From: Corythucha ciliata
Taxonomy: Eukaryota; Arthropoda; Insecta; Hemiptera; Tingidae
Reading direction: 5' to 3'
NCBI GenBank assembly: GCA_038030265.1
Contig: CM075942.1
Location: forward strand, 15,892,029 to 15,956,028
DNA length: 64,000 bases
The notes beneath the pieces are model-generated. The model saw only the letters and a program-made list of their open reading frames with translations. It did no database searches and was not told where the DNA came from. The translations under genes were made by a program, and so were the position numbers. This document shows positions 45,778 through 59,285 of this stretch, in pieces (positions within the stretch are counted from its first letter, which is position 1; each line of letters starts with the position of its first letter).

Positions 45778-46982
45778 TAGGGTAATTCCACTAAAAGTGG
45801 CGAAATCATGTCTTTTCCGTCTTTCCCGGAAACTATGTTTAGTATTGCAGCGGGGGGGGGGGGGAATAAAATGGCACCGTCATGCCCGAGACCATCCTAA
45901 TTTTGCCTTCTGAAATAGAGGACCTGCAATAACATAAAAAATTACGAAATGGCCCAAATGTCATTCCCCTGGTCTGCCCATTCTCTCGTACACGTGCGCC
46001 TCAAGGAACAAAAGTCTTTCAGTTTGAGACTCTGGAAAACTGCAAAGGCTCATATTTGCTCATAAAGTGGTCCAGAAGAGACAGCTTTATCCTCATGATT
46101 TTAGGTGCACATGCTCCCGATTGTGAGTCAAAAGTATCGTGTCCCATAGGTTTAGGACCATTCCCCTGTGAAATCTTGCTGGCCCAGTAGAAGGATAACT
46201 GTTACTGTCATGTGCGTTTTGAAAACGGAGGATGGCAGGGCTGTTACTCCAAGGTTCGGCTCAACCCCGTTTTAAGCTCAATGTGCATTGTGTCGTCGGT
46301 GCTAGACGGCCACCGCTCAAGTTCTTGGTGAGTATTTTTATTGTCTGTCATTCCCCTGTTACCCATAACTGGCCTGTTTGAAGGATTTGATTTTTTGTTT
46401 TTTTCTAAAATTGGTTGGGTTAGCTGGTGAGCCTCCAGAAATATTTCTTTTACACATTAAGAAGTTACTTTGATGGGGTAAAAATTGGAAAAACTGAGTT
46501 TTGTCATTCCCCTGGATTAACAGATTAGTGGGCATGCCAGGGGAATGACGGCTGACTAGGGGAAGGACATTTTCTTCCCTTGATATTTGGTGAGCAAACT
46601 ACCTTTTCGTTTTCTTGGCCTTAAGCGTGCATGATGCTGACTGATATAGCGGAGCTCAAATTGCACTACAATTCCATCTTTTCTTACAGATCAATTCATA
46701 TCAATTCAATCATGGCACCAAAGAAACAAAATAAAAAGAAGAAGTGCTGAGGGAGAAGAGATTACTACCCTCTTGGTTTTGTCATTCCCCTGGACCGCTG
46801 ATTATTAATAATTGCCGTAATGCCCCCCCTCCCCCCGGGTAAACAAACTTTTCTGCTGGTGCGTAGATTTTGTTCGTACGTGGTGGAAATACATGTTCGG
46901 ATAGGAATATTTTGACAATGTAGCCAAAAAAGTACCGAGACTTGCTAGCCCTGATTTCGGCACTTCTAGTGGAATCACCCTA
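45778..46982. mobile_element. 1.2-kb TIR transposon with repeated GTCATTCCCCTG motif
   Basis: Ends TATAGGGTAATTCCACTAAA and the near-inverse TCTAGTGGAATCACCCTATA pair over about 35 bases. The interior has the 12-mer GTCATTCCCCTG at 45960, 46347, 46503 and 46781, its inverse at 46537-46549 and a variant at 46155. A donor-like GTGAGT (46328) and an acceptor-like TTTTCTTACAG (to 46689) are followed by ATG and a 12-codon basic frame (46712-46750, MAPKKQNKKKKC). No transposase domain is left, so it is probably a deletion derivative. Confidence 0.8.
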
Positions 46983-46993
46983 TAACATACTAA

Positions 46994-47141
46994 GGCCCAT
47001 TTTCACCAACAAAATTGATCTCGTTTAAAGTTCATCGTGATTAGTTACCAATAGCGATCCATATGAATTTTGATACAAGTGTTTACATTGTAATCGTGAT
47101 TAGTTGTTGATCTTGGTTTAAGACGTTGGTGAAATCGGGCC
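46994..47141. mobile_element. 148-bp TAA-flanked MITE
   Basis: GGCCCATTTTCACCAAC and its inverse at the ends, with TAA at 46991-46993 and 47142-47144. It is the same family as the MITEs at about 5300-5421 and 58322-58442, sharing GATTAGTT.CCAATAGCGA and ATTGTAATC.TGATTAGTT. Confidence 0.9.
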
Positions 47142-47519
47142 TAAAAGTCTTTGAACCTAGGGTTGTCCCAAAAGGGGAGGGGGAAGGGTCAGAGGTCCTT
47201 ATTTATGGTATTTTGTCTATATCTTAGTGGGGGTTGTTCTTTCAAAACATTCAAGCGTATACGAAATTAAAGCTCACGGAATTCTCTACTTTTTATTATC
47301 TCATGTTTTTTTGGCCATCTCAAACCGTTAGCAAGATAAACGTAGGTATAGTACAGTTAAATTAGGATTTGGCCCAGATACCCAGAAGAACAGGAAATTG
47401 TATGACGCACACTGTTTGATGCCCTTCCCTACGATTTCACATCAGGTTAAGGAGCAGCTGTTGTTAGAAGTTTCATTTCGATCGTTCTCACGAAATAATT
47501 CTTGGACCAATTGTTAACG

Positions 47520-48205
47520 CAAAAATGTTCCAGACTAAAATTGAAGAGCACAAAATTTTACACAAGAAACTATCATACCACTACTTTCCTCCCCTTCGTC
47601 TTTTGGTAGAAATAGGAGAAGGAAACTAAAAGCTACGTAAAATTGGCTGAAGTCTGGAAACTGGGAAAAATGATAAATATTTGGTGCAAAATCTCTTTCG
47701 GACCCGCCTCCCTCCATTGTGTAAAAATTTCCCGAAGATTTCACGTCGGGTGTTGCCACTGCTTGAGCTGGAATTTAGATTTGAGGGTAATTTTGTTCGT
47801 TTTGCTGAAATATCTCCAAAACCGTCAGTGCTGACTAATCATTCTATTAGGCTCAATTTGAAGGCCACAAAAATGCCGCTTCAAGGTCCCATGCACGTCT
47901 TTCCTCGGTATAACTGAAGTCGCATGAACAACGATGCAAAATTGAATAGGTGTGCCTAACTTTGTCTATGTTAAAACGATTTCATCGAAATCCGGGATGA
48001 TTATAAAAAAAATAGTAGGAGGGATTCTAAACGCATCCATCTGAAGAACGTTGAACGACTGTTCCACAATGAAAAAAGTGTCCTCTTTTAGGATTTGTCT
48101 TCAAAATTACCTAATAACAGCTGGAAGGAGAGATATTTCAGTAACACTCAAAAAAAGAGGAGTCTGCCAAAAAATAATGAATGAATTAGGTACGTAGGTA
48201 TACTA
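47520..48205 (-). repeat. diverged interspersed repeat, copy 1
   Basis: The reverse complement aligns with 59818-60560. Shared words include GATTAGTC, GGTTT..GAGATATTTCAGCA, AACACCCG.CGTG.AATCTTC and CGTTCTTC. It has diverged and carries no intact frame. Family unknown. Confidence 0.7.
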
Positions 48206-48342
48206 CTACGTATACTCCAAAGCGGTAGCTTTTAGTAGGCAATTAGGCATCAGCTAAAGCTATACGCCGAATCACTTGTTTTTGAGTTCATACTAGGCCC
48301 CATCTCATACCTCCACTGGTCTTTCTACAGTAGGTAATAATT

Positions 48343-50052
48343 GGTAATTTTTTCGTGGGGCTATATTTTTTTTGAAATACTTGCTCCCGGCCGCTCTAGA
48401 ATCAATTCTAGCTCAAAACTAATTGGGTTATTCGAAAGAGCGCACAATTTTCGTCAAAATGACTGTATTGTATTATGAATTTGGTCATTTCCTCAGGGCG
48501 CTAAAGCTGCTGGAAAGTGACGCTTTTTTATCTTTGTATATTTCCCATGTTTTTCACCTGCGATTTTCTCCCACTCCTTAAAGAACAATATTTTTTTGGG
48601 TTTATAGGAAAAACTTCCTCATTTTGTCAGCTTTCAAATGGAGTGCAACAGCCTCGAGATTTTACAACTATTCGTGAAGAAGTAGATGTTTGAATAGTAA
48701 AAACCGATGGGCTTTGATGGGGAATGAGAGATCGTTTTTAGATTAGAAGTATGTTTTGAAGCCAGAGTTGGTGAGGGGAGAGGCAGGGCCTCTCAGAATG
48801 TCTGAATGTAAGTTAATAAATTACAAGAACAGCATAGATAATATAAGTAATAATTGAAAAAACAGCCAATGTTTAAGGAAAAAGTGATTAAGAATGAGGA
48901 AAAGTGATTAAGAATGAGGAGAAAGTGCGAAGTGCCGTTCGTTGTGGAAAGGGCGACCCTTCATCTGAAACCAAATGTTCCTCCATACGTGTAGAACGAC
49001 ATCAACCAAGATTCGGCGCTGCCTTCGTAAAACAGAATTTGGATGAGTTTTTAGTAGTAACGCAGAAATACTTTCACTGGTCTCTCAACAGATATAAAAC
49101 GTCCTCAATGCGCTCAAAAAGAGCAGAACCGCAAATACTCGGTGTATAGGAATCTGCTGATGAGGAATGAGTCGTGAATGATTTTCTGTTCGTCATACCT
49201 CGACGTTTTAGGTTAAGGAGATATCTGAGGGGTCACCCCGATGAGGGACTTAAAATTGCTGAAGTTCCCATGCCTTGGGGGTTTAATCCCCATGCCACGA
49301 AGGTAACTCATTACATTTCGAGTGAATGTGCTTATAGGAATGATGAAAATGCAACTTCTTTGGCATTTCATTTTTCGCGATTGTTTCAACGATTACGTCT
49401 TCTTGCATGCACAAAAACATCGCCAAATTCCTGGTTGATGTCCCTTTTCACACAAGGAGAACATTTGGCTCAATCAGTTATCGTTCCCCTCATTCATTAC
49501 CCATCACTAATTCCGAATATCGGATGTTTTTTCAATTACTTTAATATTATCTTTGCTATTCTTGTACTTTTTGTAATTTATTAGCTTATATTCAGACACT
49601 CCAAGGGGTCCCTGTCTCTCACCTCACCAACTCTGGCTTCAAAACATACTTCTCCTCTAAAAAAGTTCTGTTATTCTTCACAAAGCCCATCGGTTTTTAC
49701 TCTTCAAACAGCTACTTCTTCGCAAATACTTGTAAAATCCCGGGACTATTGCACTCCATTTGAAAGCTAACAAAATGAGGAAGTTTTTCCAATAAACCCA
49801 AAAAAATATTTTCCTCTGAGGAGTGGGAGAAAATCGCAGCTGAAAAACAAGGGAAAGATACAAAGATGAAAAAATATCACTTTCCAGCAGTGTTAGTACC
49901 CTGAAAAAATGGGCAAATTCATAATACAATACAGTCATTTTGAAGATAATTGTGCGCTCTTTCGAATGACCCAATTAGTTTTGGGCTAGAATTTATTCTA
50001 GAGCGGCCGGGAGCAAGTATTTCAAAAAAAATATAGCCCCGCGAAAAAATTA
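48343..50052. mobile_element. 1.7-kb foldback with unpaired loop
   Basis: Left arm (48343-48800) and right arm (49610-50052) are inverses at about 90%, through GGGCTATATTTTTTTTGAAA, CTTGCTCCCGGCCGCTCTAG and AAACCGATGGGCTTTG. An ACACCCTGT end at 50167-50175 lies beyond the right arm, with no left equivalent. The ~750-bp loop holds an open frame at 49174-49584 (136 codons) that I do not recognise. Confidence 0.85.
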
Positions 50053-50175
50053 AAGATGGTGGAATAACTCGAAAACCAAGCTGAATTCTGAAAAAGTGAA
50101 TTTAGTGATTTCGACCACAAATCAGCTGTACTATGACCACTTTTCGGCTGAGCACCGAATTTTCGAACACCCTGT

Positions 50176-50366
50176 ATAGGAGCGGTGAATAAAGAAAAGA
50201 GCTAAAAGGAGAGCCCCTCTAGGCTGTTAAAGTGAGCCTAGAAATTACACCACTCTACTTTTGGGTCACGAAGCTTCAACATAAACATTTCCACCAGAAA
50301 AAAATATGAAAATTTTCTCTACTCTGCTCTTCTCGCAGGTCACCTCTTTGGTCACCGCTCCTATAA
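50176..50366. mobile_element. ~190-bp MITE with TATAGGAGCGGTGA ends
   Basis: TATAGGAGCGGTGA at the left and TCACCGCTCCTATA at the right. A degraded relative is embedded in the 1.66-kb duplication (445-605 and 15650-15810), with shared words GAGCCTAGAAATT and ATGACAATTTTCTCT. Confidence 0.8.
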
Positions 50367-50399
50367 ACATACCCTTAATCATCAAAGTTTTTAGCTGAC

Positions 50400-52284
50400 A
50401 AAGCCCATTCCCGTTTAAAGCGTTGTTAAGGATTTAAACGATTTTGCATACGAAATGCTAAATTATGACTGGGTCATTGACTCTCAAGGTCAGCTTAGGG
50501 CTAAACGGAAATTTAAATCCAATGTGATCGACCTGGGGCTTAAGCTCCCAAGCTCAGCTTAGTGTTGAACGGAACTTTGAGCTCATGTGGTCAACCCACA
50601 TCATGCAGTCGACATTGCTAGATTTTCAAAATTTTCAACGCCTATTTCTAAGAACACATTGTCTGCTGCTGGGTTAAAATCCCAATCAGATTAAGCTCTT
50701 AAGCTCAGTTCAGAGTTGAACTGAATTTTCAGCCCATGAGGTCGGCCTGCCTAGAGGGCATTGTTTGATTCTCAGAATTTGCAACGCCAAATTCTTAGAA
50801 CACATTGTCTTCTTCTTGAAACAGAATAATAGCAATAGAGGACGGAAAAAGAGTGAAAAGCCCTTTGTTGGATAAAATGGGATTTGACGGTGCGGGAATG
50901 GTTTTGGAGGGGAGTGGGATTGCACTAGTCACAGTCACAACCACAGCTTTAAAACAGTTTATCAACGCTTATAGTGCTATTAAGGGGTTTCAATTAAATC
51001 AAACCGTTTCCAAATGCATAGACAATGCCTGCAATAGTGAAAGGGGGAGGGGGTGGATGTACAAAAAACCACACGATTTTCGAGGTACATCCGAAAAACT
51101 GAAATTTGTCGAAAAAAATATCGCGGTTTATCACCCCTTGAGGGTTGGTGATTTCCCGCTTTCCGATTGGGCCACTTTTTATCAGCTCATTCAGTGGGCT
51201 ACATGAACACCCTCGTTTTTCGACATACCAAGCTGCATAACTAGGCAAAATAAGAAAGCGTAACTAATGGTTAGATGCTTCATAAAAAGTGCACAGATGG
51301 AAAGGTATTATTCGAAATAGAAATATTATGCACAACTTTATGCGTGCATGAGTGCGTATTATGCGAGCACGCTTAAATTCGTCTTAACGTGTACAAAAAA
51401 AAAAAAATGTTTTTGAGCTGCTGTACGCTGAGCAAGTAGTAGCTAAAGAACAACGCAGAACAGGTGAGGAAGGACCGTCCCGTTTTTCGAATCCCGTTCT
51501 TAACATTCCCCCGTTCCTCATGCCTTCACCATCAACCGGACGTTCACGTAGTCTCATTCACAACGTCAACACCGGTTACCCCATGGCTTTAAGTCCTGCC
51601 GCAACCGTTAAAAATCTGGAATCTTTTATCCAACCCCTTCCACTTTTAAGTTTCACTTTCCAGCCACAATCCCCCCCCCCCCGGAGGATCACCCGGAGGA
51701 TTGTAATTAATTGCAAACCCGCTTCGTATCACGGGAAAAATACTCTTTCCTTGCATGACCATGGAAATTTTATTTAACTTTGCTCAAGGTCGTCTACTGT
51801 ACTCCTCCAATCCCCGCTGCCCAACAACAACCATCCTTCCAGTTTTCCTCAAACCCCCACCGCAAAAATTATCCAAATAAAAAATTCACAGAAGAAAGGA
51901 CTCCTTTGCAAGTTGCCTCTCACTCTTTCTCTCTCGCCTTTACAAGCCAACCGAGCATGGATCAAGCAACGGGGCACCCCCCAAGGACGAATGCTAAGAA
52001 AAGTCATCAACCTTGTTTTCGAATCCAGGAGGACGAAAAAAAGTAGAAATTCCCCTCACGGGTGAAACGACACCTCCTAACTGGACGATTTTTTAAATAC
52101 TTCTTCTAAAGTTATGCAGCCTATTAACGGCTCTGGATTAGAGGAAATTCTGAGAAATATTCTTCGCGTACCAAATTGGTGCTAGGCTGGGAGATTGGGA
52201 AACCCCCTGGAATTTTGTTCATAGGAGGATTTCGGTTTGTCATTAAAATTGTCATTGGCTATGTTGTCGTGGAGTTATTCAGAC
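50400..52284. other. non-coding stretch
   Basis: 50400-50760 shares words with 59080-59160 (GTTAAGG.TTTAAACGATTTTG). C12 lies at 51671-51682. Frames at 50853-51206, 51520-51777 and 51780-52046 are unsupported. Confidence 0.45.
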
Positions 52285-52504
52285 GTCCGGGTGATACAGT
52301 TGTTGTCTCTCCACAAAACGTAAGTTGTTTTATTTATTTATTTATAGGTTGAATAGATTTTCAGCCTGTTAACGAGTGTGGTCGACACACGAAAATTTAT
52401 TTTAAATAATGGTCCTGATGATGGTCTAGGCAGGCTGAAAATAGATTCGACCAATAAAATAAATAAAACAACTTTTTGTGGAGAGACAACTGTATTACCC
52501 GGAT
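52285..52504. mobile_element. 220-bp hairpin MITE
   Basis: GTCCGGGTGATACAGTTG and TGTCTCTCCACAAAA at the left are inverted at the right. The arms pair for about 75 bases through TTTATTTATT..GGTTGAAT. Confidence 0.82.
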
Positions 52505-55500
52505 TTCGGTTTGTATCGAACTAAAAATTTGGCTCAACCCTGAAAACACCTGAGACCAGTTCACGGTCCCAAAAATTAATGGCAAAAACGGGCCGTAAAG
52601 CTTTACAGGTAGGTAATGAACAAGGACCGGTTAAGAGGTCGTGACGGGGAGGGTGGGTGTCGATGTGAAATACTGCAATTCGGAGTTGCGCAATGTCAAG
52701 ACTTCACCGAAACCGAAAGACAAGAAAATGCCAAAAGTGAATAGCCCCGTTCGTAGACGACTTTCGCGACCCTAAAGCACATTTTTACAGCAATGTAGGT
52801 TCCGGTAAAAATGAATGGGAGGGGAAAAGAAAGGTACACGTTGGCTAACCTGAAACGTCCTTGAGGGCCACGTGCCTATATTGCCAATGACAATAAAAGT
52901 TAAAAGTGAAACCAATAATATTCGCATTAATAACAAATTCTCGATAAACATAAAAAAATGGGATGGATTTTGCAATTCGTTCGCACAGCTGTTACGGCGA
53001 ATCGCAAAAGATCTCGCGTGTATAAGAAGGAGAAAGAGAAATGTTTTGAAAATTCCCTTCTTCAACCATCAATCTACCAATAAGTAACACGGATGTATGC
53101 GTACAACATTGGGGGGGGGGGGAGGGACAGGAAAAAATCCCAAACCAAGGTACATACCGCTGATAACTGGCTGCTCCAATTCCATCTGGAATGTCGGCCT
53201 CTTATGACGATATTTATCTTTTAAAAGGCCAATTTCAGGCTCTGTTGTGCGGATTGGTTCATCTTAAGTTTTCAGCGTTATTTAGTGAGCGTCCAGCTGA
53301 TGTGAAACACAAATCACAGCACCAAGGCACTCACGAAAGATACAAACAACCCCCCCCCAAAACCCACACACAAAACAAATTTTTGTCGCCGTAATTATTC
53401 ACTCGATTTAAATTTTTCCCCCAGTTTTACCCTAACGAAGAAAAAAAAGCATTCAACAGTTTTAAAGCTGTTCGAATCCAATCCGGAGATAAACTAAAAT
53501 CAAGGAACACCCCACTAGCTCACGTAGCAATTCCCCTTCTCTTCAAAGTGCTAGACGAAGACAGAACGACGGTTGAAAAGAAAGAAGAAGAAAAAAAGGA
53601 GTTGCGTTTCAAATAATATTCACTGAAAGTAGTGGAGGGGCAGGCAGGCTATTAAAGAATTATGGTGGTGGGGGTGCGCAATTTGAGAAATTATCTCTCA
53701 TGGAAAACTTTTTCAATGTTCCACTTTCGCACGGAGTAGGTATTCAATGGGAATTTAAATATGTACTTTCAATTTTGCACTCTGCCGGCTCCAAACTTTT
53801 ATTGGTTACGTGAAATCTTTGTGACAAAAAAAAAGTGTTGGTGGAGTGGGGGGATTCAAGTTGCTCCCACACCTTTACCATTTCACCATTCCCCTCAGCA
53901 AGGTCGACTACTAAAATAAAATAAAAGAACGAAAAAAAAAAAAAAATGTTTCAGACTGAAATAACAGGAAACTGCACCATGAAAATTATGGGAATTACAG
54001 TTTTTCCTATTAAATTGACAAACAAAACACTGAGATACGAAAGAAATATCAGGGACTAGTCAGTAGTCAGACACATACAAATGAAAAACAACTTTTGTAA
54101 ATTTTATGAATCATCGGGGTCATCAGGGGCGAAAAAGACAGATAACGAAGAAAGGGGAAGACCTTTCAGAGGGTGGCGTTATCTTAAGAACAATTAGGGC
54201 CTTTTTGAGTGTTCCAGATTATGGGGCTTGGAAAGAAAAAGGGTCAACAAACGACGAAATGGTGACTAAAAATAGAATTTTTTTGCCCTAGCGCCTGTTT
54301 TAAATGGACCCCCCTGGTATTGGTTGGTATGGCTGGTGGTGGGGGGTATCCCAGGTCAACGCGGACATGAAAGAAAAAGGTTCTTGGCCGAAAATTCGCC
54401 ACAACGAAAAACTGAATAATCAAAAACAACAAAAAGGAACGGCGAGGGCCTGGTTTGCCTTAACAGGTAAAAACTTATGGTCCACAAGCTGTCCTGGGGC
54501 CTTTCAAGGGCTTCCACAGTGTCCCTCGTAATCCTTTTCTGGGAACTATCAGGAACAGCCATAAACGCCCGCTTGAAGCAGGCAATTTACTCTGTACGGA
54601 GAATTCCGCGTCATTCAACACTAGGACATTTATTTTGCCGTTAGAAGGAGATACAATGACTCAAACGTCAGTTCCGAGACTTCAATGTTCTCTCAGCCAT
54701 ATGCTCCACTGTTTCCATCTCTTTCTAATAGTTCAAAAAATGGCTCCGTGTGTACAGGGTTTACAGCAGGACAATATTCCAAAAGGCGAGCCAACTTGCC
54801 GTCCAACTCCCCCACCCTTCCAAAAACCAAGAAACAAGACTCACGCAGGGGTAAAATTGAGTTTCCTGGATGAAAATAATGTTCCTGGGAGGGGGAGGGG
54901 TAGAATTCCTTTGTCGATTCGGGCCTTTTCGAAGAATATTGGTTTATTTGTACCGAGTCGTTGCGCTCCATGAGCCACGTTGTCAGGCGTATAATTTGTA
55001 CCTCATATCCATATCCCATCCTTAACGATGCAGAATGGTACGCGAAAATGTCATAACTTCATTCAGTGTCCCTCCTTACCGAATAGTACGGTGAAAAAGG
55101 GCAGCCAAGAAGCATTAAATGTGTAACGTTAGAGTTAAAACGAAATGTTTCTAGGACAAGCCCCCTTGTTTTGTGGCTGCTCCTGGTATTACTATGACTG
55201 TGAGGCTAAATTACTCGTTTTTCAAAGTCGAACTGCGAGATTCCGATGCCGCAATTCCAATGTATCGTTATACAGCGTAACCATGTTTCCGGTTAATTTG
55301 AGGCTGAAGCCTTTTGTTTTCAGGGTATTTTGTGGCTCGGACCGCAGATCCAGGATGCCTGTAGTCGGAGTTTCTCATGATTGGTTTTTCCTGGACATAC
55401 CATAATTTCGAACATGAGACGCCATCATTTTTTTGTAGACCGTGACGAGTGTCAAAATGAACGCCCTCCACCCTACCGCCATCTAATTGCAGGGCAATTA

Positions 55501-58041
55501 ATTTATGGGCCGCAATTTCAATTATCAGAGACAAAACATTTACTAAATTACTAATTTCAAGGAAAACAATTCAAGCTGCACCGTGAGGCGAGTAAGCCAG
55601 TTCTTGGTCTTCCCCCCCACGAAACTAATGACCTGGGAAATGGCCTTCGCTCACACCACGCTTACGGGCTTCACGAGGGATAGGGATCGTAATGGGGCTC
55701 TGAACTTCACCACAAAACGCTTTTGGTGTACCCAAGAGCCCCAAAAAACTTGTATCTTGGAACTATTCACAGGTGAAAAGAGCGGAAGGGCAGCACATAG
55801 GATTGCTCAACTCTTCGGAGATAAATTCAGGGGACATTTCTTCAAGAACCCCAGATGTTAATGTCCCGTTTAAATATATTATTTGATATTTCAATTAATT
55901 CGAAGTTCGTGAGCAAAAGTTTCAAACTTAAAAAAACAGGTGAATGCTGGGGACCTGTAGAATTACCTGGGGATAAAACAAAGGAAGTCCGGAATTGGTG
56001 TCGGAATATGACAAGTATTTTAGCTCTTAGGCGAGGGGTTGAGTTTTTTTTGTTTTAAATCTTCCAACAGGGTGCATCCCATAACACATATTGCAGAGCT
56101 ATTTGAAAGGAGGGGAGGGGGCAGTGGATACAGAGCACAATAGCAAACGACGCCTCTCCCCTCCCCGCCTAACATCACAGTATGATCCTCTTTTCTGATG
56201 CTTCCCCACGTTGAAGACACGTGGATAAAGCTTTGATTCAGTTTCCCCCACGTGGGTTGAAATTTCTATTCCCCTAACTAGGGACGTCAACACACAAATC
56301 GATTTTTTCGAGCGTTTTCATCTAGAAAGGGGAGGGAGGGATAGTACGACAAAAGTGTGGACAAAAGAAAAATGGATTTACGTCGAAGACAATTTCGTTC
56401 GTACTCATAGGGGAGTTACCCTCTTCATCGGATTCCTAAATGGAGGGTCAGTGGCGGGCTCAGGGTCAATGACCTTTTCGGAAGCTTGAGCTTACTAGAC
56501 GTGTTTACCCCTCGCTGTTTTTTTTTATTTATTTTTTTTTTTTTTACGTACTCACATTTACGTATAAGCTGCAAAACCTCAGTCTCCCCACTTCTCCATA
56601 TTAAAAAAATAAATAAACGTATTCCCCCTTTATTGGTGGAAAACGGCACACGATATTAAAACAAAAATGAGACAACGAGTCCGCATTTTAATTACGTTTT
56701 CGTTAACTTTCCCACGAGAAATGAGCTACTTATGAGGGGTGGACGACTTCACTGTCAGTGGGGTAATTAAAAATAAATAAATTTTCATGGCGCCATAATA
56801 CGGGAACCATTTACTACCGTGGATGGAGCTCCTACAAAGGGTGAACGACTCATTTTTCCCCTCTAATCAAAGCTGTTACAACATAGACCAGAAAAAATAG
56901 GCCTCACCTTGGCTGAAAATAGCTGAGAAGGTCACTGAGTCGTTCGAATTTTTTTTGCAGTAAAACTAAAAATTTAGTGATGGTAAATTATAGAAAATTA
57001 TGTGTGACAACACGGGTAACCCCGGTGTTTTTTAACGGACTTAAAATTTTCCAATTGATGTCATATAAAAAAAATTAAAATAAAATAAAAAAAAGATTAA
57101 AAAAAATGGTTGACTCCTTTTGGAAGTCGCCAAAGCGATAAAAAAATTTTTATTCGTAGAACCATCTGACATGAAATTGGATCATGTGACGTATAAAAAA
57201 GGGATTTCAAAGTTGTTCGAAACTGAATTATAGCTCTAGCCCTTCATTACCCGGCCACCTAGAGCTCAGATTGAATCACTCTATACGGGGAGACCGTGCC
57301 GCAGAGCCGCACGCTTGGTGGGAGGAGGGTTACAAAAAAAAGTACCGTTTTGTTCGCGGTTAGTTTTGGGTAGCTGGAAATCGCAAATGTTCTTGACCCC
57401 GAAGTTTCTGGAGGATGCCCGGATTTGGGGTGTGATAACAGTTTTCTAGGGCTAGCATATTGGGAGCCGAGTCTTGAAAACCGGCAAATTGTAAAACGAT
57501 TGTTTTTAAGCTGTCTCCACTTGTGCGCTTTCGTCTTCCACTTTCAACTCAACGCGCCCTTACAACTTTCAACAACGCATGCGTCTAGCTATGCACGCAA
57601 TTTCTGATATCCTTCCAGCTTTTTGAGGCGTGCCTAATAACCGCGAATCTGCAATCTCGACCCGAATTACCATTTTTGCAAGCCAGAATGACCTGTTCAC
57701 GCTATTACGAATTTTGGAAGCCATCCGAAGACATACAAAACAATTCAAAATGAAGAAAACGAAATTCATCCATCAGCGACCTTCTTCATCTTCAAACAAT
57801 TTACAAAGGTTGATGGAGAAGGTGTAGTAGTTCAGCTCAAAAATAATAATAATAATAACAATAACAACCGCGATTTTTGGGGCTGAATTCCCAGTTTCTT
57901 GTCCGAGTGGAATAAATAAATAAAAATGAGAGGGCGGGATGATCTGTTCATCTTGGCAATGATGAAAAAAGTTAGTCAATCAGGCCCCTGATTTGATTTT
58001 TACTTACGAGAATACGAGTAGCGACTATGAACCGTTTTTAC
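52505..58041. other. non-coding stretch, nothing recognised
   Basis: The only features I could see are G12 at 53111-53122, AT-rich low-complexity DNA at 56520-56550 and 57060-57100, and scattered purine-rich tracts. Open frames are short and resemble no protein family. Confidence 0.45.
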
Positions 58042-58858
58042 CCAAGGTGACTAAACTTTACTATAGGTGCCGCAGATTTCCTCCTGCCCATCGGACGGGA
58101 GGGGTGGAGACGGACGTCACCAGCAGTCCTTTGCTCCCGATTGCTCACCCCAGAGCAGCAGAGCTAGTTAATTTTGAAATTGAAGTTTATGTATTCTCAA
58201 AAATCACAGCCCAATAACAATTAATAATGTACTGGGTCCAGCGCAATGGCGGTTGGGACTGCTCGTGACGTAGGTGAAGGACAGTGATCTGCAGCACCTA
58301 TAGAAAATTTAGTCACCTTGGTTTTTACCAACAAAGTTTGGAATTGATCGCGATTAGTTGCCAATAGCGACCAAAATATTTCTGATACAAAATGCTATTG
58401 TAATCATGATTAGTTTTTGATCGGCGTTGGTGAAAACGGCCCTAAAGGTGGGTTTATCAATCACTGGATATCTCGTGGTATAAGAATCCGTCGAATAGCT
58501 TTACATTAATGTTCAACGTCAACTCTGTTTTTTGTTTTTTTAAATGATTCAACCAAACGAAATTGTCTATGACTAAACTCCAAGGTGACTAAACTTTACT
58601 ATAGGTGCCGCAGATTTCCCCCTGCCAATCGCGAGGGAGGGGTGGGGACTGACATCACCAGCAGTCCTTTACTCCCGATTGCTCACCCTAGAGCATCAGA
58701 GCAATCAATTTTGAAATTGAAGTTTATGAATTCTCAAAAATCACAGCCCAATAACAATTAATAATGTACTGGGTCCAGCGCAATGGCGGTTGGGACTGCT
58801 CGTGACGTAGGTGAAGGACAGTGATCTGCAGCACCTAAAGAAAATTTAGTCACCTTGG
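58042..58858. mobile_element. second composite block, inverse of 4739-5702, without the 141-bp insertion
   Basis: The block runs MITE 58042-58321, a core including the CACCAAC MITE (58322-58442), then MITE 58580-58858, all in the orientation opposite to the 5-kb block. The core lacks the element found at 5031-5171. Outer flanks are unrelated to those at 5 kb. Confidence 0.85.
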
Positions 58859-58859
58859 T

Positions 58860-59285
58860 TATAAGCGATTGAGTACAAAAAATCAAAAAAATTCGAGGTT
58901 TTGTGCGATTTTCAATGTGAAGCCGACCGATTTTTTGTTGGCAAGGTTCAGATTCGGATTCAGCACCCTCAAAATCATACGCATCCGTTGAGAAAAAAAA
59001 CGTCTATTCGTTTGTCCTAAAACAGGCTTTTCAGAGCCCCAATTGCCTGGACTATTAGGGCCAGGTATACAATGTCCGTTCAAGTGTTGCTAAGGGTTTA
59101 AATGATTTTGTGTACAAAATACGAAATTCGGATTGGCGTTCAAGCTCTTTGCTCAGCTTATGGCTAAGGTTGGGTTTTATCAATCGCTGGATATCTCATG
59201 GAATGGCAGTCCGTCGAATAACTTCACATTACTGTTTACAAAAAGGACCATTGCAACCAGACTTATCCCAGCTTTGTCTTCAGAG
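58860..59285. repeat. fragments of inverted-repeat and core repeats
   Basis: 58890-59055 resembles 60725-60872 (GAAGCCGACCGATTTTTTGT, TTCAGATTCGGATTCAGCAC) and ends in a CCTGGACTATTAGG relative of the TAGTCCAG end. 59150-59225 resembles the core at 58445-58525 (TTATCAATC.CTGGATATCTC). Confidence 0.7.

Noticed and set aside
54635..54973. 112-codon frame
   Set aside because: Overlaps another frame on the opposite strand and matches no family.
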